From Accumulibacter appositus (GTDB taxonomy: Bacteria; Pseudomonadota; Gammaproteobacteria; Burkholderiales; Rhodocyclaceae): 64,000 bases of DNA. The translations under genes were made by a program, and so were the position numbers. The notes under the pieces are model-generated. The model was not told the origin of the DNA. It saw only the letters and a list, made by a program, of their open reading frames with translations, and ran no database searches. Below are positions 9,004 through 16,816 of this stretch, piece by piece (within the stretch, counting starts at the first letter, position 1; every line of letters starts with the position of its first letter). Location of the stretch: assembly GCF_035440685.1 (NCBI RefSeq), contig NZ_DAORMW010000022.1; one strand, written 5' to 3'.

Positions 9004-11234
9004 CAGCTCTGAATCAGCCGCGCGCACGCCTTCTGCGCTTCGTCAGGTGCGTCAAACCAATACTCATCGAGCAGCGGCCCGATCTCGGTCTCGACCACCT
9101 GCTGGAACCACTTCTTCGTGTCCCCAACCTCCAGTCGGTGGGCGGGCGTCACGTAGCTGTGGCCGATCCGGAACTGCTTTCCCAGACGCGCGTCAGCCGC
9201 GATCTGGTCATTCAGTTCGCCGATCCGATGCTCGATGTCCGCCACCATTGCTGGATCGACAGCACTCTCTTTGACCACCCAATCCCGCCAAGCAGGGCCT
9301 AACCTTGGCTCCAGACCAACGAATGCGAAACGGCGACGCAGCGCGAGATCGACAAGGGCCAGCGACCGGTCAGCGACGTTCATCGTGCCGACCACGTAGA
9401 GGTTCTCCGGAATGTGGACAGGGCGGCGCTTGCCATCAGCATCCGGGTAGCACAGCTCCAACGCCTCGTTGGGCGTGCGCTTTCCAGCCTCCAACAGTGT
9501 CAGAAGTTCGCCGAAGATCTGCGCCGGGTTGCCACGGTTGATCTCCTCGATCACCACGACAAACTTCGACGATGGGTCCTTCGACGCGGCCTTGATCGCT
9601 TCCATGAAGACGCCATCGGCCAGCGACAACTTGCCTTCGCCGGTTGGCCGCCATCCCCTGACGAAGTCCTCGTAGGACAGGTTGGGGTGAAACTGCACCG
9701 CGCGGACTTTGCTTTCGTCCTTTTGTCCCATCAGCGCAAACGCAAGGCGCTTCGCCAGCCATGTCTTGCCAGTGCCTGGCGGCCCCTGAAGTATCAGGTT
9801 CTTCTTGGTACGAAGGCGGTCGAGCAGCCGATCAATCTCGTCACGTTCGAGGAAGCATCCGTCCTTGAGAATGTCATCAACCGAGTACGGCACGATCGGC
9901 GCAGCAATATGAACGTCTTCCTGTGTCGCCGCATCGGCATCATCGTCCACATTGTCGGCGTCGCCTGCGTTCTTCTCGCCGCCCAATGTCTGCTCATCGG
10001 TGGGGTCCTTGTACAACCATGCTTCCAGCGAAAGCTCGGGATATGAGTGGGCCGGGTACGAGGCTTCCTGAAAGCGCGGCTCCAGCACATCCATCACAGC
10101 AAGATAGTTTGCCGAGTTGCAGCGTCTCTTCGGGCCGTGAAGGCCAATCGGCACGCCGAGCTTCTTGCTGACGTAGACCTGAGAGTTGTGGTCAAGGCTC
10201 AGGAACGCCCATGGCCTGATCCAGTAAAGGCCGAACGTTAGATTCCATGCCACGCCTCGCCGCCCGTTGGCGCTATCGAACGCCTTGGCGAATTCCTCGC
10301 GGGCAAGGTCATCGTCCGTATCCGCATACGTGATGCCTGCAGCAAAGACGCCCCAAAGCGAATCGATGTGGTCGGTTGCACGATTGACCTCGAATGGGAA
10401 GTACCAGGACTTCAAGTTGTTCAACAGCGGGATGCCTTCGAACGTCTCCGGAACAGCCTCGCCAACGCCCAGGAACTTGGCCAACTCGGTTGCGATGATC
10501 TTTCGGTTGGAATCTTTGATGCCGCGGTTGAACAGACCCATCGTCGTGAATGGACAGATGTCCTTCACGAAGCCCGTGGTGCCGTCCGCATACTTGTCTT
10601 CTGCCAGGTGACCGAGTCCGTCGACCCGCACAGAAATCTCCCTGATACCTTCAACAAGGGCAGCCCTGTTGTTACGGTAAGTGAGCAACTTGTCAGCAAT
10701 CGCTTCGTAGAATTTTGTCCAGCCGAAGCGATGCTTGTTGGGCGCCACTGTCCCAAATCGTTCCCGCCAGTAGGGTGCGTTTCGAAAACGCTCAACGTCC
10801 TGCGGCTTGCCATCGAAGGTGAAGGCAATCAAGCCATCGGTCATCCACTCGCCAGGCAGAACGCGCCAGACCGTCCCCCGGTGAGTGTAGAAGTACCACT
10901 CCCGAACCGGCTCGACCTTTGTCCAGTCAACCTTTACCCGCTTGCCATCATTCAGGTTCTCGGTGATCGTGCCGATTGCCTTGATCGCCATCACTGACAC
11001 CGCTTGCCCACGGCTTTCGAAGGGCAGTCCATGCTTGCGCGTGTACGACGACTTGATGGCAATCCGATCTCCCGGCCGCATCGATCGCACCACGTCGAGG
11101 TGCTTGTCCTCGTAACCGTTCTCCCAAATCCCGTCGGCTAGAAAGCGTGGCATCTGATCGTCGGTGCCCCCGTAGCTTGCGCCAACAAACCAGCTCGCCG
11201 GTGCGCTGCCAGAGTTCTCTGTTTTTGTGTTCAT
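9000..11234 (-). CDS. mcrB: McrB-type AAA+ GTPase with N-terminal EVE/PUA-like reader domain
   Basis: 744 residues. The start at 11234 has AGGAG 5 nt upstream and lies 8 nt after brxA. Residues about 12-130 (ASWFVGASYGGTDDQ..., GDRIAIKSSY) resemble the EVE/PUA-like fold that many McrB proteins use to read modified bases. A middle region (about 140-400) is unassigned, followed by an acidic linker. The AAA+ motor begins near 475: GPPGTGKTWLAKRLA (Walker A), VVVIEEINRGNPAQIFGELLTLLE (Walker B plus the McrB signature), and TMNVADRSLALVDLALRRRFAF (sensor 1 and Arg finger). With McrC it should restrict modified DNA. Being at the end of a BREX operon, it must not recognise the BREX methyl mark. Confidence 0.92.
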   Translation of the reverse strand: MNTKTENSGSAPASWFVGASYGGTDDQMPRFLADGIWENGYEDKHLDVVRSMRPGDRIAIKSSYTRKHGLPFESRGQAVSVMAIKAIGTITENLNDGKRVKVDWTKVEPVREWYFYTHRGTVWRVLPGEWMTDGLIAFTFDGKPQDVERFRNAPYWRERFGTVAPNKHRFGWTKFYEAIADKLLTYRNNRAALVEGIREISVRVDGLGHLAEDKYADGTTGFVKDICPFTTMGLFNRGIKDSNRKIIATELAKFLGVGEAVPETFEGIPLLNNLKSWYFPFEVNRATDHIDSLWGVFAAGITYADTDDDLAREEFAKAFDSANGRRGVAWNLTFGLYWIRPWAFLSLDHNSQVYVSKKLGVPIGLHGPKRRCNSANYLAVMDVLEPRFQEASYPAHSYPELSLEAWLYKDPTDEQTLGGEKNAGDADNVDDDADAATQEDVHIAAPIVPYSVDDILKDGCFLERDEIDRLLDRLRTKKNLILQGPPGTGKTWLAKRLAFALMGQKDESKVRAVQFHPNLSYEDFVRGWRPTGEGKLSLADGVFMEAIKAASKDPSSKFVVVIEEINRGNPAQIFGELLTLLEAGKRTPNEALELCYPDADGKRRPVHIPENLYVVGTMNVADRSLALVDLALRRRFAFVGLEPRLGPAWRDWVVKESAVDPAMVADIEHRIGELNDQIAADARLGKQFRIGHSYVTPAHRLEVGDTKKWFQQVVETEIGPLLDEYWFDAPDEAQKACARLIQSW

Positions 11235-11242
11235 GGATCTCC

Positions 11243-11965
11243 TCAGATGGAGGCGGGTAGGGCAACAAACTGACTGCTCGGTCCTTCCGAACGGAGGTTC
11301 AGGTTCGGGCTGTTCGAGATCACATAGGCCAAGGGCCGCGTCAGTGTGAACGGGAATAGCACCGGCAGCGATTGCAGCGTGGGCACCGACACGGGCTTGC
11401 CGGTGTAGCGCACGGCTGCCTCGATGAGCCACGCGGTGAGTTCGTCATTGTCGATGGTCGTGGGCGCCAGGCGGATCACGCGCTTTCCCTTTTCCACCCG
11501 CTCCACGGCACCCCAGCTCGCTTGGCTTTGGATGACCATGTTGGTCATGCGCCGGGTGCCTTCACGCTCGCCGTAGATTTCGCTCATTCGGCGATGCACT
11601 TCCGCTGACGCGCAGTCACCTTGGAGGGCGGACAAGCGGCCGACCAGTTCAGCGACCTTCCCGAAAAAGGGATAGGTCGCAATGGCTACACCCCAGCACA
11701 GCGCTGCAATCGGAACATCCGTTTGCGACTTGTAGAGGGATACGCCGCGATCGGCGAATCCGACCAGGCTGGCACGCGGCTCAAGCCACAGTCGGTTCAG
11801 TACGGTGCGTGTTTTCTTCTTGGCTTCTAAGCTAAGGCCGGCTGCGGCGAGCAGTGCATTCAGATCATCCAATCCGGCTGTGCCTGCACGAATGTTTAGT
11901 GCCGCAGCCGCCCAATCAAGCTGAATGAACCGATCAAAGCCGATTTGAGGGGCTGATGAATTCAT
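11243..11965 (-). CDS. brxA: BREX protein BrxA
   Basis: 240 residues. The ATG overlaps the pglZ stop (ATGA). Length, position directly after pglZ and the N-terminal pattern of short helices (LDDLNALLAAAGLSLEAKKKTRTVLNRLWL) fit the BrxA/DUF1819 family of helical DNA-binding proteins that closes the type 3 BREX gene order brxF-brxC-pglX-brxH-pglZ-brxA. No catalytic motif is present. Assignment rests on context plus overall pattern. Confidence 0.75.
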   Translation of the reverse strand: MNSSAPQIGFDRFIQLDWAAAALNIRAGTAGLDDLNALLAAAGLSLEAKKKTRTVLNRLWLEPRASLVGFADRGVSLYKSQTDVPIAALCWGVAIATYPFFGKVAELVGRLSALQGDCASAEVHRRMSEIYGEREGTRRMTNMVIQSQASWGAVERVEKGKRVIRLAPTTIDNDELTAWLIEAAVRYTGKPVSVPTLQSLPVLFPFTLTRPLAYVISNSPNLNLRSEGPSSQFVALPASI

Positions 11966-13977
11966 TCGGTACCAATCACATAACTGACTTTCACAAAGGG
12001 GACGATCAGCTCCTCTACGGAGACACCTCCGTGGACCACCACCTGGTCACCCTCGGGAACAAAGGCTGTTCGACCACCTGCGAATAAGGGCATGAAGTTC
12101 GCCGGTAGTCCAGCGAGATCCAATCGTACTGTGCTGGGGTACGCGGCGGCAGAGTCCGCCAGCAGCGTCTCACTTCGATAGACCCTGACGCGTTCCCCTC
12201 GCGTCTCCGCAATGACGCCTTGGTTGGGTCTGCCAACTCCGGTTGATTCGACGTTGCCGTGATCGGCCGTCAGGTAGATGTGATAGCCCTTGTCCAGCAG
12301 CATCGAGAACAATCGATCGACGAAGCCGGTCACCAGCCAGTTCCCAATCCACATGGCCACGTCCTTCTTTGAACGTTCCTTGTGAAGCCGGTCGTCCACC
12401 TCGTCAATCACCAAGCCCAAGATCTTCGGTCGACGATCCGCCAAGTCTGATTCAAGCATGTCGAGCTGATCCACCTGTCGTAGAGCTCGGCGATACATGA
12501 CGTCATTCGGGTTCACGCCTTCGTTCTGCCAGAACGTCTTCCACAGGGCTTCTTCCTTGTCGGTCCGGTCGATGGAGTCGTCGAACTCGCGAGGCTTGAG
12601 ACCCGAGAACAGCGCCTGGCGCGAAACCGATGTGACCGTGGGAAGCCACGCGAATGACGTGCCTTCGTCGAAGGCAAATCGCTTCGTGCTGGCTATCAGG
12701 CGTTCTCTGATCTGCACCCATTGATCGAACGCCAGGCCATCGAAAACCAGCAGGGCGACCTTCGCCTCGCCCGCTGCACGCCTATGCCGCAAAAAGCGCG
12801 GAATGTGGTGCACCATGACCGGACCCTTGGTGACAGGCTGAAGCATCAAGTCGGCGTAGTGCTTGGCCGCAACCCATGCCTGCAATCGTCCGTCAGACTG
12901 CGCATGCAGCGCATTGATCGACGATCGCACCTTCAAGAATTGCTCGCTACCCTCAGCGCCCGGCAGTCCATGAGCGCGGGCCAGGATCTCACCGTAGCGC
13001 TTGGCAAACTCGCTCCAGTCCTTGTGCGACGACCCGTCCGAGGGGATCGATGCGATCAGACCATCGACGCCCTTGAGTACCAGGGCCTGCAATGCAGCCG
13101 GGTCTTGAACGATCCCGGCCTTGATCCAGCTCGGCATTGATGCCGGGACGCTATGCACGGCCAGCGGGTGCAGCATGCCGTCGAGGAACATGGAATCGAC
13201 CAGCACCTGCACGTCAGAGTGATCAAACGGAATGTCGACCCTAGCGACATAGTCCGGAGGTGGCGGCTCACCCGTGCGGGAGCCATCGAGCCCCAAACCT
13301 GACAGGTAGCGATACCACGCGTCCTGGACGACACGCAGCAGCACACTTTTCGAGGAGAACCACGCCGCGACCGGCTGATCCGCGAACAAACCCTTACCTT
13401 GCAGGATGCTGGCGGCATGCTTGGCGAACAGTGGCGGCAACGAGCGGTTTGCAAAGTGCATCCGCAACAGCTCGCGCCAGAAGTCGACGGGCGTGCGGAT
13501 AGACCGAGGCGCGAGTTGGTAGACATGTTCGAGGATGAAATCTTTGGACTCGTTCTCGCCGCGAGCCGACTGCAACTCCGCTTCATGGGCATCGAACAGT
13601 GCCGCAAGATGCTCCGGTTCTACCTGCTTGACCGTGCTGTAGGCCAACCGGGGGAACAGCTCGGCGAGGCTGAGTCGCACCACACGGCCGTGATGCACGA
13701 TGTCCCAGGGCAATGCGTTCTGGTCCGCACCACGCAGGTGCAGCACCAGCGATGGTGCCGGACCAGCTTCGCCGCGGTCCCAGGCGCCTCGATACCGCTC
13801 TTCAAACTCGGCGCGGAAGGCGAACGGGTCCTCGTACAACATCACCTCGAAGCCACGGCTGCGCAGCTCGGCAAGCAGCTTCTCGTCGAGCAGCACATTG
13901 TCCGGGTCGCAGGCCACCCAGAGCCGGGTCAGGTCTGCAGTGAAGTGGCTGAGGATTCGATCCGTCCACTGGTTCAT
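11962..13977 (-). CDS. pglZ: PglZ, alkaline-phosphatase-fold BREX core protein
   Basis: 671 residues; the ATG at 13977 overlaps the helicase stop by one base. The N-terminal half is a BREX-specific region. The C-terminal half carries the PglZ phosphatase-like core: KVALLVFDGLAFDQW (metal Asp, about residue 410), the following LPTVTSVSRQALFSG segment with the Ser/Thr nucleophile position, a VIDEVDD segment and IYLTADHGNVESTG (Asp-His metal ligands, about 575). PglZ is the signature gene of all BREX systems. It is read as part of one tightly overlapping operon. The longer upstream frame runs into the helicase gene and was not used. Confidence 0.93.
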   Translation of the reverse strand: MNQWTDRILSHFTADLTRLWVACDPDNVLLDEKLLAELRSRGFEVMLYEDPFAFRAEFEERYRGAWDRGEAGPAPSLVLHLRGADQNALPWDIVHHGRVVRLSLAELFPRLAYSTVKQVEPEHLAALFDAHEAELQSARGENESKDFILEHVYQLAPRSIRTPVDFWRELLRMHFANRSLPPLFAKHAASILQGKGLFADQPVAAWFSSKSVLLRVVQDAWYRYLSGLGLDGSRTGEPPPPDYVARVDIPFDHSDVQVLVDSMFLDGMLHPLAVHSVPASMPSWIKAGIVQDPAALQALVLKGVDGLIASIPSDGSSHKDWSEFAKRYGEILARAHGLPGAEGSEQFLKVRSSINALHAQSDGRLQAWVAAKHYADLMLQPVTKGPVMVHHIPRFLRHRRAAGEAKVALLVFDGLAFDQWVQIRERLIASTKRFAFDEGTSFAWLPTVTSVSRQALFSGLKPREFDDSIDRTDKEEALWKTFWQNEGVNPNDVMYRRALRQVDQLDMLESDLADRRPKILGLVIDEVDDRLHKERSKKDVAMWIGNWLVTGFVDRLFSMLLDKGYHIYLTADHGNVESTGVGRPNQGVIAETRGERVRVYRSETLLADSAAAYPSTVRLDLAGLPANFMPLFAGGRTAFVPEGDQVVVHGGVSVEELIVPFVKVSYVIGTE

Positions 13978-16814
13978 CACGGCTGTCCTCCAGGCAACAC
14001 ATCTCCGGAGACGCGCACCAACATCACTGCGTTCAAGTCCGGCACGCTGGCCTCGGCGTCGCCAAGGGATGCCATGCGTGCATCGTGTTCCTGTTTCAGA
14101 CGCTTGCGTCGGTGCTCCCGCACAGCAGGCAACCCGATGCGGCCAATCGCCTGGCTCCGGGCTTCGAAGGCGTAGCTCGCGCGCTCGCGTTCTTCTTTGA
14201 GCCGGGTGCGGTGTTCGTCCAGCAGCTCTTTGAAGATCCGTTCGCCTTGCGTCCGCGCAGCGGCTTGCGAAGCATCGAACCATCTCACCGCATCTTCAGC
14301 GCCGCTCACCGCACGCACATCGACGGTTTCGGTCAGCAGCAGATCCCAGACCCGCTTGGCCGTGGGAACAAAGGTCCGCCCGTCTTCAGTCACGAACACC
14401 GGAAGGAAACGCTTGCGGCTGAGCCCCTCGGCGAGGAGGCTGATCTCCCACAGCGACCAGATGCCACGCACGGAGTCGGGCAAACCCGTCACGCGAATCA
14501 CCGGCAGCGGCTGGCCAGCGACAAAGCGCGGCAGTTCGCTAATGACGGCCCGTGCCCGGGGGTCTTCCAGCGTCACCCAATCCAGTTCGGGGTTTTCGTC
14601 AGCAGTCCGGGCGTCGAAGCACGCCTGCGCCGATTCGCTGCCGTCCGCCCACTTCACCCGCCACGCCTTGCCAACCTTGGTCGCGCTTGTACCCAACTGA
14701 GCCCCGCGCGCCGCCAAGCCGCTGGTGATGGCCCGTTCCAACCAGAACTGCGCTGGGTGGTCACGCCATTTCCGGGCATCGTCAGCATCCAGGTCGTGCT
14801 CTTCCGACAGCAGATCGCTGCTCTTCTTTGACTCGGCGAGGGTCGTCCGGAGCTGCGACACCACCGCATCGCACTCCTGCTCGATCGCGTCCGGATTCTG
14901 CAGCCCGTGCACAAACAGTTCGTCGAACATCGGGTCGGCTTCCACCGAGTCCATGACGTCAGACGCCTTGTCCACGCCGAACTCCTGGGCGATCACTTCG
15001 AGCTTTTCCTCCAGCACCTGGCGCACGCGGTGTTCCACCGTGTCTTCCAGGACGAAGTTGATCGCGCGCACCACATGGTGCTGGCCGATACGGTCCACAC
15101 GGCCGATGCGCTGCTCGATGCGCATCGGGTTCCATGGCATGTCGAAGTTGACGATAACGTGGCAGAACTGCAGGTTCAGGCCTTCGCCGCCGGCATCCGT
15201 CGAAATCAGGACACGCACGTCTTTGGAAAAAACCTGCTGCGCCCTGGAGCGCGCATCCAGATCCATGCCACCGTTGAGCGTGACCACCGAGAATCCCCGG
15301 CTCTCCAGGTAGTGCGCCAGCATCGCTTGCGTAGGCACGAACTCGGTGAAGATCAGCACCTTCAGCGCCGGGTCGTTTTCTTCTTGCTGCAGCTTGTAGA
15401 TCAGCTCCAGCAGTGCCTCGGCCTTGGCATCCGTGCCCGAGCCTTCCGTCTCGCGCGCCAGCTCCAGCAAAGTCTCAACCTCGGACTTCTCTAGCTCCCA
15501 GCCGCTGGCTTGGACTGCCAGGTCGACTTGGGATTGTCCATCCAGATCGGCCCACTCGTCGGGGCTGGTGTTCTCGAACAGGTTGCCTTGGGGCTGCGGC
15601 GCCTCCAGGAGGGCCTGACGCTTTTCCAGAGTGGTTCGGATGGCTGCTGTGCTGGACGTCACCAGCCGCTGCATCAGAATCATCAAGAAGCCGATGTGGC
15701 GCTGCTTGGCAGCCATCGCCTGGTTGTAGCCGTGACGCACGTAGTCGGTCACCGCTTCGTACAAGCGCTGCTGCGCGTTGTGGCGCGCCTGCCAGGCCAC
15801 CGCCTGCAGCCGAGTAACCCGGGGCTTGAACAGCGGCTGTCCTTCGGCGTTGATCGACGCACGCTTCTCGGTGCGGATCACGAAGGGGCGTACCCTGTCC
15901 CGACTGACGCTGCTTTCGTCCGGAAACGCTTCCCTGTCCAGCAACTGCATCAAGCGCATGAACTGGTCGGTCTTGCCTTGGTGTGGCGTGGCCGACAGCA
16001 GCAGCAAGTAGGGCGATGCCTCGGCCAGGGCGGCGCCGAGCTTATAGCGGGCCACGTGCTCGGTGCTGCCGCCCATGCGGTGGGCTTCGTCGATGATGAC
16101 CAGATCCCACGATGCCGAGATCAGGTCTTCGAACCTCTCGCGGTTGTAGGTGTTCAGTTGTTCCAGGCTCCAGCCGCGCCGAGCCTCCAGAGGCTTGACC
16201 GAGTCCAGAGAGCAGATCACCTGGTCGTGCATGCGCCACAGGTTGTCTTCGTCGCCCACTGCGCCGCTCCGCCACTGGCGGAAGGCCGCCAACTCCGAAG
16301 GCTCGATGAACTGGAATTTCTCGCCGAAGTGCAGCCGCATCTCCGCCTGCCATTGGCGCACTAGCCCTTTGGGCGCGACGACGAGAATTCGCTTCACGCG
16401 GCCACGCAACTTCAGTTCGCGCAGCACCAGGCCTGCCTCAATCGTCTTACCCAGGCCCACCTCATCGGCGAGCAGGTAGCGAATGCGGTTACGGCTGATG
16501 GCGCGGTTCAGCGCATAGAGCTGGTGTGGCAGCGGCACCACGCTGGACTGAATCGGCGCCAGCAGCAGGTTGTCTTCCAGCGCGTCCAGCAGCTTGGCCG
16601 CCGCCGAAGTATGCAGAATCTGCTCCACGGTCGGCCGGATGCTTGCCAGCGGCGCCAGATCGAGCGTCCGGGCGCGCACCACGGCATCCTTGGCCGGCAG
16701 CCAGACACGGTAGGCGCATTCGCCCCACACGTCCTGACGCTCGATCACCCGGCACGGCGATGCCTGCCGGGTCAACCAGCACCAATCGCCAACGCTGAAG
16801 CCGCTTTCTCCCAC
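13977..16814 (-). CDS. brxHII: BrxH-type SNF2/DEAH helicase of BREX type 3
   Basis: 945 residues. Superfamily 2 motifs in order: LLADEVGLGKTIEAGL (motif I, about 112), LVIIDEAHRMGG (motif II DEAH, about 240), LLLSATPHQGKTDQ (motif III), then the C-terminal helicase lobe with VLIFTEFVPTQAML, ISTDAGGEGLNLQ and MRIEQRIGRVDRIGQ (motif VI, about 570). The C-terminal 300 residues end in a highly charged coiled-coil-like stretch. The start lies 2 nt after the pglX stop. In BREX type 3 the helicase between pglX and pglZ is called BrxHII; the DNA step it drives is not established. Confidence 0.88.
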   Translation of the reverse strand: MGESGFSVGDWCWLTRQASPCRVIERQDVWGECAYRVWLPAKDAVVRARTLDLAPLASIRPTVEQILHTSAAAKLLDALEDNLLLAPIQSSVVPLPHQLYALNRAISRNRIRYLLADEVGLGKTIEAGLVLRELKLRGRVKRILVVAPKGLVRQWQAEMRLHFGEKFQFIEPSELAAFRQWRSGAVGDEDNLWRMHDQVICSLDSVKPLEARRGWSLEQLNTYNRERFEDLISASWDLVIIDEAHRMGGSTEHVARYKLGAALAEASPYLLLLSATPHQGKTDQFMRLMQLLDREAFPDESSVSRDRVRPFVIRTEKRASINAEGQPLFKPRVTRLQAVAWQARHNAQQRLYEAVTDYVRHGYNQAMAAKQRHIGFLMILMQRLVTSSTAAIRTTLEKRQALLEAPQPQGNLFENTSPDEWADLDGQSQVDLAVQASGWELEKSEVETLLELARETEGSGTDAKAEALLELIYKLQQEENDPALKVLIFTEFVPTQAMLAHYLESRGFSVVTLNGGMDLDARSRAQQVFSKDVRVLISTDAGGEGLNLQFCHVIVNFDMPWNPMRIEQRIGRVDRIGQHHVVRAINFVLEDTVEHRVRQVLEEKLEVIAQEFGVDKASDVMDSVEADPMFDELFVHGLQNPDAIEQECDAVVSQLRTTLAESKKSSDLLSEEHDLDADDARKWRDHPAQFWLERAITSGLAARGAQLGTSATKVGKAWRVKWADGSESAQACFDARTADENPELDWVTLEDPRARAVISELPRFVAGQPLPVIRVTGLPDSVRGIWSLWEISLLAEGLSRKRFLPVFVTEDGRTFVPTAKRVWDLLLTETVDVRAVSGAEDAVRWFDASQAAARTQGERIFKELLDEHRTRLKEERERASYAFEARSQAIGRIGLPAVREHRRKRLKQEHDARMASLGDAEASVPDLNAVMLVRVSGDVLPGGQP

Positions 16815-16816
16815 GC

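Noticed and set aside
15510..16364. 284-aa plus-strand open frame
   Set aside because: Antisense to the brxH helicase motifs, which are complete on the other strand.
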